DNA of 64,000 bases. Source: Dolomitihabitans soli (GTDB lineage Bacteria > Actinomycetota > Actinomycetes > Streptosporangiales > Streptosporangiaceae). The notes beneath the pieces are model-generated. The model did no database searches. It saw nothing but the letters and a program-made list of their open reading frames with translations, and had not been told where the DNA came from. The first letter of the stretch is position 1; each line of letters begins with the position of its first letter. This document shows positions 50,558 through 59,618 of the stretch, one piece after another. The DNA is taken from the NCBI RefSeq assembly GCF_022213955.1, contig NZ_JAKNTW010000001.1, positions 1,012,080 through 1,076,079 on the forward strand, written 5' to 3'. Position numbers and translations under genes: made by a program.

Positions 50558-51843
50558 GAGCGGGAGGCGGGTGGGGCGGCGAGGTAGGGGATGGTCTGGG
50601 GGCCTTCGGGGAGGACGCAGACCCGGGCGCCGGGCCCGGCGGCGGCCAGTTCGGCGGCGACGGTGGCGGCGATGTCGCCGGTCTGTTCGAGGTGCGCGGT
50701 GGCGAGGTCGGCGTCGGTCAGATACGAGGTGTGCATGACGACCCGCACGGCCGCCTGGATGCGGGCCTGGATCTGGACCTGCCACTGGTCGGGGATCGTC
50801 TGGGGGCGGGCGGCGATCTCGTCGAGCAGGGCCTGGGGGGACGCCGCGGAGGCGAGGACCTCGCGGTAGGAACCGTGGTCGGGGAAGCCGTCACGGCACT
50901 CCGCCGCGCACACGATCACGCCGCCCGGCCGTACCACCTGGTAGGCCGCGGACATGCCCTTGACCGCCTGGTAGAGGTTCTGGTCGAGGGGGTAGCCGGA
51001 GTTGGTGGTGATCACGACGTCGAAGGGGGCGTCGACCCTGCGCATGGCCAGCTCGCGGGCCGCGGCGGTGGCGGCGGCGTGCATGGGCAGGATGTCGCCG
51101 CCGAACGCGGCCACGATGTCCTTGTCCCTGTTGAGGATCACGTCGAGGGAGAAGGTGACGCCGGTGCCGGCGGCGATCGCCCGGACGTCGTCGTGGACGG
51201 GGTTGCCCTCGATGACGCCCCAGGTGGCCCGTTCGTGCCCGATCCTGGCCGCGTCGTGCAGGGTGAGCACGGTCTCCAGGGCGGCGAGGCCGGGGGCGAC
51301 GAGCTTGGGGCCGCCGGAGAAGCCGGCGAAGAAGTGCGGTTCGACGAAACCGGTGGTGATCCGCACGTCGGCCTCGACCCAGGCGCTGTTCAGCCAGACG
51401 GGGACGTCCTTGCCGAAGACCCCCATATAGGTGAGCGTGGAGCTGTCCCTGGCGTCGTGGTTGACGATCCGCACCGAGCCGGCGACCGAGGGGCCGAACA
51501 TCTCCAGGAGTTCGGCCTCGGTGTTGCCGCGGTGGGTGCCGGTGGCGATGAGGATCGTCACGTCGGCGGGATCGACGAGCCCGTCCAGCTCGGCCAGGAT
51601 CGCGGGGATCATCAGGTGCCTGGGCTGGGGCCGGGTGCCGTCGCAGGCGGAGATGGCGACCGTCTGGCCGCGCCGTACGCGCTCGCGGAGGGGCGGGCCC
51701 GCCACGGGGGAGCGCAGGGCGGCGAGCAGCACCTCGGTCTGGTCGGCGGCGGCCGGGTGGTGGACGGGGGTCACCACGGTGGTGGCCTCCTCGGGCAGCT
51801 CCACCTCCAGCCCCGTCTCGCCGTACGACAGGTGGACCTTCAT
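50554..51843 (-). CDS. larA: LarA-family nickel-pincer racemase/epimerase
   Basis: A 429-residue LarA-family enzyme of normal length. Active-site motifs are present: SACDGTRPQPRHL (Asp and Arg for substrate carboxylate), ATGTHRGNTEAE (catalytic His), GFVEPHFFAGFSGGPKLVAPG with the nickel-binding His and the cofactor-binding Lys, GNPVHDDV with the second His, and LDQNLYQAVKGM. LarA interconverts D- and L-lactate; relatives act on other 2-hydroxy acids. It is coupled to a fucose-dehydrogenase-like gene by ATGA and to larB by ATGA, so cofactor and enzyme are made together. The substrate may be L-lactate from fucose degradation or a sugar acid. Confidence 0.9.
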   Translation of the reverse strand: MKVHLSYGETGLEVELPEEATTVVTPVHHPAAADQTEVLLAALRSPVAGPPLRERVRRGQTVAISACDGTRPQPRHLMIPAILAELDGLVDPADVTILIATGTHRGNTEAELLEMFGPSVAGSVRIVNHDARDSSTLTYMGVFGKDVPVWLNSAWVEADVRITTGFVEPHFFAGFSGGPKLVAPGLAALETVLTLHDAARIGHERATWGVIEGNPVHDDVRAIAAGTGVTFSLDVILNRDKDIVAAFGGDILPMHAAATAAARELAMRRVDAPFDVVITTNSGYPLDQNLYQAVKGMSAAYQVVRPGGVIVCAAECRDGFPDHGSYREVLASAASPQALLDEIAARPQTIPDQWQVQIQARIQAAVRVVMHTSYLTDADLATAHLEQTGDIAATVAAELAAAGPGARVCVLPEGPQTIPYLAAPPASRS

Positions 51844-52814
51844 CGTGTCTCCTCCGCGAGCTCCGCCCACAGTTCCTCGGGGATCTCGGTCCCGGCGAGG
51901 GCGACGTCGTCGGCCACCTCGTCCGGGGTGCGGGCGCCGACGACCACGCCGGTGACCGCGGGGTGCCGCAACGGGAAGCGGAGGGCGGCGGCGGCGAGCG
52001 GCACGCCGTACTCGGCGCACCGGCCGGCCATCCAGCGCGCCCGGCGCAGCACGTCGTCGGAGGCGGGCGCGTAGTCGAAGTGGGCGCCCGGCCGCGGGTC
52101 GGCCAGCACGCCGCTGTTGAACACCCCGGCCACCAGCACCCCGACCTCCCGGCTCGCGCACAGCGGCAGGAGTTCGGCGGCGGCGCCCCGGTCGAGCAGG
52201 CTGTACCGTCCGGCGACCATCACGCAGTCGACGTCGGTCTCGGCGACGAACCTGGTCAGCATCTCCGACTGGTTCATCCCGACGCCGATCGCCCGCACGG
52301 CCCCCTCGTCGCGCAGCTGGGCGAGCGCCGGGTACGCCTGCGTGACGGCCTCCTCCCAGTGGTCGTCCGGATCGTGGATCAGCAGGATGTCGAAGGCGTC
52401 GAGCCCGGAACGCTCCAGGCTGTCGGCCACCGAGCGGTAGACGCCGTCACGGGTGTAGTCGCGCCGCCGTACGACGGGGGCCTCGTGGTCGAAGGCGTCG
52501 GTGCCCGCGGTCGTACGGCCGGGCTCCAGCAGCCTGCCGACCTTGGTGGACACCACGGTCTGGGCCCTGGCCGCCGTGTCGAGCCCGGACAGGTAGTCGC
52601 CGAGGCGGTGCTCGGCGAGTCCGGCCCCGTAGTGCGGCGCGGTGTCGAAATAGCGGATTCCCGCCTCCCAGGCCGCGTCGAGCGTCGCGGCGGCGGCGTC
52701 CTCGCTCACGGCTGAGAACAGGCCGCCGAGCGGTGCGGTGCCGAGGCCCACACGTGAGACGGTGACCCCGCTGCGGCCCAGCGGGACGCGCTCGGCGACG
52801 AGCTGCGCGTCCAT
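51840..52814 (-). CDS. Aldo/keto reductase, L-fucose (D-threo-aldose) 1-dehydrogenase type
   Basis: A 324-residue AKR with a TIM barrel. The N-terminal block RVGLGTAPLGGLFSAV is typical of the D-threo-aldose/L-fucose dehydrogenase subgroup. The catalytic tetrad is seen as Asp in YFDTAP, Tyr in PHYGAGLAE, Lys in VSTKVGRLL and His in LLIHDPDD. It probably oxidises L-fucose at C1 to the lactone. The ATG at 52814 follows GGAGG by five bases and lies inside the regulator's stop region, so the gene is coupled to the regulator. Confidence 0.85.
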   Translation of the reverse strand: MDAQLVAERVPLGRSGVTVSRVGLGTAPLGGLFSAVSEDAAAATLDAAWEAGIRYFDTAPHYGAGLAEHRLGDYLSGLDTAARAQTVVSTKVGRLLEPGRTTAGTDAFDHEAPVVRRRDYTRDGVYRSVADSLERSGLDAFDILLIHDPDDHWEEAVTQAYPALAQLRDEGAVRAIGVGMNQSEMLTRFVAETDVDCVMVAGRYSLLDRGAAAELLPLCASREVGVLVAGVFNSGVLADPRPGAHFDYAPASDDVLRRARWMAGRCAEYGVPLAAAALRFPLRHPAVTGVVVGARTPDEVADDVALAGTEIPEELWAELAEETR

Positions 52815-53518
52815 CATTCCTCCTCCGAAGTGGTTCCGACGGTGCCGAGCACCGCGCGGAGCCAGGTCTCTGTGGTGTTTATGTGCATCAGCGCCGCGGC
52901 CTGCGCCAGCGTGGAGTTCCTCGCGGCCAGCGCGTTGTAGATCGCCTCGTGCTCGGCGACCGTCCGATCGGAGCTGTTGGTCTCGACTGTGCCGCGCCAG
53001 ACGCGCATCCGCAGGGTTCTGCCGGAGATGCCGTCGAGCAGCGTGGAGAGGGTCTCGTTGCCGGTCGCGGCGACCACCGTGCGGTGGAAGGCGGCGTCGA
53101 ACCGGTTGAGCTCCTCTATGTCGTCGCTGGCCGCGCGCATCGCCTCCAGGTGCTCGCGGATCTCGGCGAGCTGGTCGTCGGAGATGCGGGACGCGGCGAG
53201 CCCGGTGGCGGCGGGTTCCAGCAGCCGCCGGACCTCGACGATCTCCAGCAGGGTGTCGTCGCGGAGCAGCTCGACCGCCAGGCCGAGCCCTTCGAGCAGC
53301 AGGCGGGGCTCCAGGCTCGTGACGTAGGTGCCGTCGCCCCTTCGCACGTCGAGGACGCGGGCGACGACCAGTGCCTTGACGGCCTCGCGCAGCGGGTTGC
53401 GCGAGACCCCGAGCTGGGCGGCGAGCTGGTGTTCGGGGGGCAGTCTCGCGCCGGGGGGCAGCGCCCCGGTCTGAATGAGAGCCCGGATGCGCGAGATGGC
53501 CTCGTCGGTCAGGGACAT
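52814..53518 (-). CDS. GntR family regulator (FadR/FCD subfamily)
   Basis: A 234-residue regulator: winged helix with LPPEHQLAAQLGVSRNPLREAVKALV (recognition helix) followed by a helical FCD effector domain with acid/His metal ligand candidates (FDAAFHRTVVAATGN). It is the first gene of the minus-strand operon. Two copies of a 15-bp palindromic site flank the divergent region upstream, one before this gene and one before the fuconate dehydratase gene, which fits autoregulation and control of both operons. The inducer is likely a fucose pathway sugar acid. Confidence 0.88.
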   Translation of the reverse strand: MSLTDEAISRIRALIQTGALPPGARLPPEHQLAAQLGVSRNPLREAVKALVVARVLDVRRGDGTYVTSLEPRLLLEGLGLAVELLRDDTLLEIVEVRRLLEPAATGLAASRISDDQLAEIREHLEAMRAASDDIEELNRFDAAFHRTVVAATGNETLSTLLDGISGRTLRMRVWRGTVETNSSDRTVAEHEAIYNALAARNSTLAQAAALMHINTTETWLRAVLGTVGTTSEEE

Positions 53519-53571
53519 CTGGATAAGCCTCCAGGGCGGTCACGCGCGCTCATATCGAGCTGAAACATAAC

Positions 53572-53586
53572 AGACATCCCATGTTC
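53572..53586. promoter_or_regulatory. FadR-type operator, copy 1 (regulator/AKR/lar operon)
   Basis: AGACATCCCATGTTC contains the inverted repeat ACAT-CCC-ATGT (53574-53584). It lies 54 bp upstream of the regulator start. An identical 15-bp copy lies at 53733-53747. FadR-type proteins bind short palindromes of this size. Confidence 0.72.
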
Positions 53587-53732
53587 TGGGGAGGGGTGTC
53601 GAGGAGGCTTCGCCCCAGGAGGGCAGACATGGGCTGTCTCGTCGACGACTTGTCCATGTGAGAGGGGACGAATACCGATTTAGGGGAAATTAGGTGGGAG
53701 GTCTAGACACCAGCCATCCGAGTGGCCTACAA

Positions 53733-53747
53733 AGACATCCCATGTTC
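53733..53747. promoter_or_regulatory. FadR-type operator, copy 2 (fuconate dehydratase operon)
   Basis: The second exact copy of AGACATCCCATGTTC, 161 bp from the first and 85 bp upstream of the fuconate dehydratase start. It is placed to repress the plus-strand operon by the same regulator. Between the two copies no gene is visible. Confidence 0.72.
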
Positions 53748-53832
53748 ATGTGGTGAACGTCGCTACATCTTCCCGAAACATCAAGGGGGTCCAGGCCGTG
53801 CGCAAGGTTCACGCCGAGAGAGGCCGGTGGAC

Positions 53833-55146
53833 GTGACCGAGCTCATCACCGATGTCCAGACCTACGACATCAGGTTCCCCACGTCACGCCATCTGGACGG
53901 CTCCGACGCCATGAACCCGGAGCCCGACTACTCCGCCGCCTACGTGGTCGTGCGGACCAGCGAGGGGCAGGAGGGACACGCGCTGGCGTTCACCGTCGGC
54001 CGCGGCAACGAGATCGAGGTCGCCGCGATCGACTCACTCGCCGCGCTGGTGACCGGCCTGCCCGTCGCGGAGGTGCTCGGCGACCTGGGCGGTGTCTCGC
54101 GCCGGCTCACCGGCGACAGCCAGCTCCGCTGGCTCGGCCCGGAGAAGGGCGTCATCCACATGGCGGCCGGCGCCGTGCTCAACGCGCTGTGGGACCTGCG
54201 CGCCAGGCGCGAGGGCAAGCCGCTGTGGCGGTTGCTGTCGGAGCTGACCCCGGAGCAGCTCGTCGACGTCGTCGACTTCCGCTACCTGGAGGACGCGCTC
54301 ACCCGCGAGGAGGCGCTGGACATCCTGCGCCGCGCCGAACCGGGCCGGGCGGAGCGCCGCGAGCGGCTGCTCGCCGAGGGCTACCCCGCCTACACCACCA
54401 CGCCGGGCTGGCTGGGCTACACCGACGAGAAGCTCGTACGGCTGGCGAAGGAGGCCGTCGCCGACGGGTTCACCCAGATCAAGCTCAAGGTCGGCGCCGA
54501 TCTCGCGGGCGACGTGCACCGGATGCGGCTGGCCCGCCAGGCGGTCGGACCCGGCATCCGGATCGCGATCGACGCGAACCAGGCGTGGGGCGTCCGCCAG
54601 GCGGTCGAGTGGCTCGCCCCGCTCGCCGAGTTCGACCCGTACTGGATCGAGGAGCCCACCTCACCCGACGACGTGCTCGGCCACGCGGCGATCCGCGAGA
54701 AGGTCGCCCCGATCAAGGTCGCCACCGGCGAGCACACCCACAACCGGGTGATGTTCAAGCAGCTCCTCCAGGCGGGCGCCATCGACATCCTCCAGCTCGA
54801 CGCGGCCAGGGTCGGCGGGGTGAACGAGAACATCGCCATCCTGCTGCTCGCCGCCAAGTTCGGCGTGCCGGTCTGCCCGCACGCGGGCGGCGTGGGGCTG
54901 TGCGAGATGGTGCAGCACTTCTCCATGTTCGACTACGTCGCGGTGAGCGGGTCGACCGAGGACCGGGTGATCGAGTACGTCGACCACCTGCACGAGCACT
55001 TCACCGACCCCGTCGTCATCCGCGACGGCAACTACCTCGCCCCCGCCGAGCCGGGCATCGGCGCGCGGATGCACCCCAAGTCGATCGCCGACTACGGCTA
55101 CCCCGACGGCCCGGAGTGGACGGCCCCCGTGGCGGAGGCGGTGTGA
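53833..55146 (+). CDS. fucD: L-fuconate dehydratase (enolase superfamily)
   Basis: A 437-residue mandelate-racemase-type enolase-superfamily enzyme, matching the bacterial L-fuconate dehydratase group (also the mitochondrial ENOSF1 type). Motifs: [19 protein letters not shown], the KxK base motif in IKLKVG, metal ligands in [10 protein letters not shown] and a [11 protein letters not shown] block, then [12 protein letters not shown] and the catalytic His in [11 protein letters not shown]. It dehydrates L-fuconate to 2-keto-3-deoxy-L-fuconate. The GTG at 53833 has AGAGAGG about nine bases upstream. It is the first gene of a six-gene plus-strand operon. Confidence 0.93.
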   Translation: MTELITDVQTYDIRFPTSRHLDGSDAMNPEPDYSAAYVVVRTSEGQEGHALAFTVGRGNEIEVAAIDSLAALVTGLPVAEVLGDLGGVSRRLTGDSQLRWLGPEKGVIHMAAGAVLNALWDLRARREGKPLWRLLSELTPEQLVDVVDFRYLEDALTREEALDILRRAEPGRAERRERLLAEGYPAYTTTPGWLGYTDEKLVRLAKEAVADGFTQIKLKVGADLAGDVHRMRLARQAVGPGIRIAIDANQAWGVRQAVEWLAPLAEFDPYWIEEPTSPDDVLGHAAIREKVAPIKVATGEHTHNRVMFKQLLQAGAIDILQLDAARVGGVNENIAILLLAAKFGVPVCPHAGGVGLCEMVQHFSMFDYVAVSGSTEDRVIEYVDHLHEHFTDPVVIRDGNYLAPAEPGIGARMHPKSIADYGYPDGPEWTAPVAEAV

Positions 55147-55910
55147 TGGGCGACTTCGACGGCCTGACCGCGATCGTCACCGGCGGCGCGTCCGGCATCG
55201 GGCTGGCGACGGCCCTGCTGCTGGCCGAGCGCGGCGCGAGGGTGGCGTGCCTGGACCTCGCGGCCGACGTCCCCGCGCCGCTGATCGGCGTCCGCGCCGA
55301 CGTGACCGACGACGCCGGGGTCCGGGCGGCGGTGACCGAGGCGGCCGAACGCCTCGGCGGAATCGACGTCCTGGTCGGCAACGCCGGGATCGGGGCCCAG
55401 GGCGGCATCGAGGACAACGACGACGAGGAGTGGCGGCGGGTCTTCGACGTCAACGTCTTCGGCCTGGTCCGCACGGCCCGCGCCGCCCTGCCGTACCTGC
55501 GGGCCTCCCGGGCCGCCGCGATCGTGCACACCTGCTCGGTCGCCGCCACCGCGGGACTGCCCCAGCGGGTCCTCTACTCGTCGACGAAGGGGGCCGTGCT
55601 CTCGCTGACCAGGGCGATGGCCGCGGACCTCGTAGGCGACGGAATCAGGGTCAACTGCGTCAACCCCGGCACCGCCGACACCCCCTGGGTGGGACGGCTG
55701 CTGGAGACGGCGAGTGACCCGGCCGCCGAGCGCGCGGCGCTGTCCGCCAGGCAGCCGATGGGCCGCCTGGTCACCGCCGGGGAGGTGGCCGAAGCCATCG
55801 CCTACCTGGCGAGCCCGCGCTCCGGCTCCACCACCGGCACCGATCTCGCCGTCGACGGCGGCATGCAGGGGCTCCGGCTACGGCCGCGAGCCGAGAAGGA
55901 GCAGAGATGA
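55146..55910 (+). CDS. SDR family dehydrogenase, probable 2-keto-3-deoxy-L-fuconate dehydrogenase
   Basis: A 254-residue short-chain dehydrogenase. NAD-binding TGGASGIG near the N-terminus, NAGIG, and the catalytic Ser in HTCSVAATAGL with YSSTKGA for Tyr/Lys. The start overlaps the preceding stop (TGATG). In the L-fucose oxidative pathway the step after FucD is oxidation of 2-keto-3-deoxy-L-fuconate by an SDR to the 2,4-diketo acid; position makes this the likely job. Its stop overlaps the binding-protein start (ATGA). Confidence 0.85.
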   Translation: MGDFDGLTAIVTGGASGIGLATALLLAERGARVACLDLAADVPAPLIGVRADVTDDAGVRAAVTEAAERLGGIDVLVGNAGIGAQGGIEDNDDEEWRRVFDVNVFGLVRTARAALPYLRASRAAAIVHTCSVAATAGLPQRVLYSSTKGAVLSLTRAMAADLVGDGIRVNCVNPGTADTPWVGRLLETASDPAAERAALSARQPMGRLVTAGEVAEAIAYLASPRSGSTTGTDLAVDGGMQGLRLRPRAEKEQR

Positions 55911-56968
55911 AACGACTCGTCCTGGGCGCGGTTCTCGCCCTGCCGGTGGTGCTGACGGCGGCCTGCGGTTCCGGAGCCACCACCGGAGCCACCGGAGCGG
56001 ACGCCAAGCCGCTCGTCGGCGTCGACTACCCCCGGTCCGACACCGACTTCTGGAACTCCTACATCCAGTACGTCCCGCGGTACGCCAAGGAGACAGGCGC
56101 CGAGCTGAAGACGACGAACTCGCAGAACGACATCGGCACGCTCACCGCGAACGTGCAGAGCTTCGTCAGCCAGGGCGTCAAGGGCGTCGTCGTCGCCCCG
56201 CAGGACACCGCCGCCGTGGCGCCGACCCTGCAGCAGCTCAACGCCAAGAAGATCCCCGTGGTGATGGTCGACACCCGGCCTGAGCAGGGCGACGCGTTCA
56301 TGGTGGTACGCGCGGACAACCGAGCGTACGGCGAGAAGGCCTGCCGCTTCCTCGGCGAGAAGCTGGCGAAGAAGGGCAAGGTCGTGATGCTCCAGGGCGA
56401 CCTGGCCTCGATCAACGGCCGGGACCGCACCGAAGCGTTCAACGAGTGCATGAAGACGAACTACCCCGAGATCAAGGTGTTCGGCGAGGCCACCAACTGG
56501 GACGGCGCCGTCGCCTCGCAGAAGCTGCAGACGGTGATGACCGCCAACCCGGACGTCAAGGGCGTCTACATGCAGTCGAGCTTCGCGCTGTCGGGCACCC
56601 TCCAGGTGCTCAAGCAGCGCGGCGTGCTGGTGCCGCCCGACGACCCCAAGCACGTCTTCGTGATCTCCAACGACGGCATCCCGCAGGAGCTGAAGGAGAT
56701 CGCCGCGGGCAACATCGACGCGACCGTGTCGCAGCCCGCCGACCAGTACGCCAAGTACGCGCTGGAGTACGCCACGGCGGCCATCGGCGGCAAGAAGTTC
56801 CAGCCGGGCCCGACCGACCACGACAGCACGATCATCCAGGTCCGGCCCGGACTGCTGGAGGACCAGCTCTCCGCGCCCCTGGTCACCGCCGACGGCGCGA
56901 CCTTCGGCGACGTCCCGAGCGTCAAGCACGACGACAAGTCGCTCTGGGGCAACAACCTCAACAAGTAA
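55907..56968 (+). CDS. Sugar ABC transporter substrate-binding lipoprotein (type I periplasmic)
   Basis: A 353-residue ribose/galactose-type binding protein. The signal peptide ends in the lipobox LTAAC. Typical blocks: VGVDYPRSDTDFWNSYI, GVKGVVVAPQDT, MVDTRPEQGDAFMVV and DGIPQELKEIAAG. It should deliver L-fucose or a fucoside to the ABC transporter encoded downstream. It overlaps the dehydrogenase gene by ATGA. Confidence 0.88.
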   Translation: MKRLVLGAVLALPVVLTAACGSGATTGATGADAKPLVGVDYPRSDTDFWNSYIQYVPRYAKETGAELKTTNSQNDIGTLTANVQSFVSQGVKGVVVAPQDTAAVAPTLQQLNAKKIPVVMVDTRPEQGDAFMVVRADNRAYGEKACRFLGEKLAKKGKVVMLQGDLASINGRDRTEAFNECMKTNYPEIKVFGEATNWDGAVASQKLQTVMTANPDVKGVYMQSSFALSGTLQVLKQRGVLVPPDDPKHVFVISNDGIPQELKEIAAGNIDATVSQPADQYAKYALEYATAAIGGKKFQPGPTDHDSTIIQVRPGLLEDQLSAPLVTADGATFGDVPSVKHDDKSLWGNNLNK

Positions 56969-57010
56969 GGGAAGAGGCGCGAGCGGTATGGCTACCTCGG
57001 GGAAGGGCCG

Positions 57011-58546
57011 ATGAGCCCGGCACCCGCCGCCCGGAGCGGGGAGCAGGTCCCGCCCATCGCCGAGGCGGCGCACATCACCAAACGGTACGGCGAGACCGTG
57101 GCGCTGAACGACGCGGGCATCACGATCAGGCCGGGCGAGACCCACGCGCTCGTCGGCCGCAACGGAGCCGGCAAGTCGACCCTGGTCTCCATCCTGACCG
57201 GGCTGCAGGCGCCCGACGAGGGCGAGGTGCGGTTCGGCGGCGACGCCTCGCCGCGCCTCGCCGACCGTGACGCCTGGCGGGAACGGGTGGCCTGCGTCTA
57301 CCAGAAGTCCACGATCATCCCCGAGCTGACGGTTGCGGAGAACCTCTTCCTCAACCGGCACGACCGGGGCGGGCTGAAACTGATCAGCTGGCAGACCCTG
57401 CGGCGCAAGGCCGCCGAGCTGCTCGACACCTGGTCGGTGGACGTCGACGTGCGGCGGCCCGCGGGTGAGCTGGACGTGGAGCAGCGGCAGTTCGTGGAGA
57501 TCGCGCGGGCGCTGTCCTTCGGCGCCCGGTTCATCATCCTGGACGAGCCGACCGCGCAGCTCGACGGCGCGGCCATCGCGCGCCTGTTCACCCGGATCCG
57601 CACGTTGCAGGAGCAGGGCGTCACCTTCCTGTTCATCAGCCACCACCTCCAGGAGATCTACGAGATCTGCGACATGGTGACGGTCTTCCGCGACGCGCGG
57701 CACATCCTGACCACGACCGTCGCCGAGCTTCCGCACGCGGAGCTGGTCGCGGCGATGGCGGGGGAGGCCACCGGCCTGCAGGAACCCTCCACCAGGCAGG
57801 CCGTGCCCGCCGCGGCCCCGGTGCTGCTCGGGGTGCGCGGGCTCAGCGCCGGTGACGTCTACCGGGAGGTCGACTTCGACGTGCGGGCCGGGGAGATCGT
57901 CGGCCTGGCCGGAGCGGGCGGCAGCGGCAAGACGGAGGTCGCCGAGACCGTCGCCGGGCTGCGGGCCGCCGACTCCGGCACCGTGGAGGTCGACGGGAGA
58001 CGTCCCCGCCCGGGCAGCGTGCCGAGCGCGCTGGCCGCCGGGGTGGGGTTCGTCCCCCGTGACCGGCACCAGCAGGGCTTCGTGCCGATGATGTCCATCG
58101 CCGACAACGCGACCATGACGATCCCCGAGCGGCTGGGCGGCGGCGGATTCATCAGCAACCGCCGCCGCGACGGGCTCGCCGCGAAAATGATCGACAATCT
58201 GGCGATCAAGACGCCCGGGCCCGAGCTGCCCGTGATGGGCCTGTCCGGCGGAAACCAGCAGAAGGTCGTGATGGCCAGGGCGCTGGCCAACGACCCCCGC
58301 CTGCTGGTGCTGATCACCCCCACGGCCGGCGTGGACGTGCGCTCCAAGGAGTTCCTGCTCGGCAAGGTCGAGGAGATCGCCGACGCGGGGACCGGAGTGG
58401 TGATCGCCTCTGACGAACTTGATGATCTACGGCTGTGCGACCGGCTCCTGGTGATGTTCCAGGGCCGGATCGTCGCCGAGATGGCCGCCGGCTGGCACGA
58501 CCACGAGGTGGTGGCCGCCATGGAAGGAGTCGACCTCGATGCCTGA
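57011..58546 (+). CDS. Sugar ABC transporter ATP-binding protein (RbsA/MglA type, double ATPase)
   Basis: A 511-residue protein with two fused ATPase domains. First half: Walker A VGRNGAGKST, Walker B FIILDEPTAQLDG. Second half: AGAGGSGKTEVAE and the signature LSGGNQQKV, but its Walker B reads LVLITPTAGVDV, lacking the usual Asp-Glu pair, as in many carbohydrate-uptake ATPases in which only one site is active. It energises fucose or oligosaccharide import. The ATG is at 57011; its stop overlaps the permease start. Confidence 0.9.
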   Translation: MSPAPAARSGEQVPPIAEAAHITKRYGETVALNDAGITIRPGETHALVGRNGAGKSTLVSILTGLQAPDEGEVRFGGDASPRLADRDAWRERVACVYQKSTIIPELTVAENLFLNRHDRGGLKLISWQTLRRKAAELLDTWSVDVDVRRPAGELDVEQRQFVEIARALSFGARFIILDEPTAQLDGAAIARLFTRIRTLQEQGVTFLFISHHLQEIYEICDMVTVFRDARHILTTTVAELPHAELVAAMAGEATGLQEPSTRQAVPAAAPVLLGVRGLSAGDVYREVDFDVRAGEIVGLAGAGGSGKTEVAETVAGLRAADSGTVEVDGRRPRPGSVPSALAAGVGFVPRDRHQQGFVPMMSIADNATMTIPERLGGGGFISNRRRDGLAAKMIDNLAIKTPGPELPVMGLSGGNQQKVVMARALANDPRLLVLITPTAGVDVRSKEFLLGKVEEIADAGTGVVIASDELDDLRLCDRLLVMFQGRIVAEMAAGWHDHEVVAAMEGVDLDA

Positions 58547-59576
58547 CACCAAGACCGCCGAATCGCCCCCCACCGGGGCACGGCCCCCTGGAGGAGGCGG
58601 TCTGCGCGCGGGACGGATCCCCATCGCGCGGCTGCGCGACTTCGCGCTGATCCCCGCCGTGATCGTGATCGCGATCGTCGGGCAGATCGTCAACCCGATC
58701 TTCCTGCAGGGCGACAACCTGATCAACATCCTGCAGACCATGTCGGAGATCTCGCTGCTCGTACTGGCGCAGACGGTCATCCTGGTCACCGGCAAGATGG
58801 ACCTCTCGCTGGAGTCCACCTTCGGACTCGCCCCCGGCATCGCCGCCTGGCTGACCGTCGCCGTCGGCTCCGGCGCCGGCCTCGGGCTGCTGTCAGGCGG
58901 GTGGTCGATCCCGATCACGCTGGCCGTCGGCGCGCTGATCGGCGCGGTGAACGCGCTGTTCATCGTCCGCTTCGGACTCAACGGCTTCATCGTGACGCTC
59001 GGCATGCTCATCGTGCTGCGCGGCCTGCTCACCGGCATCTCCGGCGGACAGACCTTCTTCAACCTGCCGGAGTCGATGCTGTATCTCGGCTCCACCCTCT
59101 GGTTCGGGGTGCCCGTCTCGATCTTCCTGTGCCTGGCGTTGTTCATCGTCGGCATCGTGATCCTCGGCTTCACCCGGTTCGGCCGGGCCCTGTACGCCAT
59201 CGGCGGCAACCTCGACGCCGCCAGGGCCGCGGGCATCAGGACGGACCGGGTGCTGTGGATCGCCCTCATCAGCGCCAGCCTGCTGGCCGCGCTCGGCGGC
59301 CTGCTGCTGTCGGGCCGGCTGGCCTCCGTCGCCGCCGCCCAGGGCGACGGCGCGATCTTCACCGTCTTCGCCGCCGCGGTCATCGGCGGCGTGAGCCTCA
59401 ACGGCGGCAAGGGCACGATGTTCGGCGCGTTCACCGGCATCCTGCTCCTCTACATGATCCAGAACGTGCTGACCCTCGCCGGCGTCCCCGCCCAGTGGAT
59501 CGAGGCGCTGAACGGCGCGATCATCCTCATCGCGCTCGTCCTGTCCCGCCTGACCGGCGGCAAGGCCCAGGAATAG
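58539..59576 (+). CDS. Sugar ABC transporter permease (RbsC type)
   Basis: A 345-residue membrane protein with about ten helices: a hydrophilic N-terminus of about 35 residues, then LIPAVIVIAIVG, VILVTGKMDLSLESTFGLAPG (family signature), GFIVTLGMLIVLRG and FAAAVIGGVSLNGGKGTMFGAF. It dimerises as the pore of the sugar importer with the upstream ATPase. The start overlaps the ATPase stop by eight bases. Confidence 0.9.
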   Translation: MPDTKTAESPPTGARPPGGGGLRAGRIPIARLRDFALIPAVIVIAIVGQIVNPIFLQGDNLINILQTMSEISLLVLAQTVILVTGKMDLSLESTFGLAPGIAAWLTVAVGSGAGLGLLSGGWSIPITLAVGALIGAVNALFIVRFGLNGFIVTLGMLIVLRGLLTGISGGQTFFNLPESMLYLGSTLWFGVPVSIFLCLALFIVGIVILGFTRFGRALYAIGGNLDAARAAGIRTDRVLWIALISASLLAALGGLLLSGRLASVAAAQGDGAIFTVFAAAVIGGVSLNGGKGTMFGAFTGILLLYMIQNVLTLAGVPAQWIEALNGAIILIALVLSRLTGGKAQE

Positions 59577-59618
59577 CGCGGAAGCACACCCCCTCACCCC
59601 CCTATCGATGGGATACAG

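Noticed and set aside
56988..57014. Eight-residue reading frame just before the sugar ATPase gene
   Set aside because: No conserved feature; probably chance, although it overlaps the ATPase start.
55802..58069. Long minus-strand open frame opposite the fucose transporter genes
   Set aside because: The plus strand encodes clear SDR, binding-protein and ATPase genes; the antisense frame has no recognisable domain.
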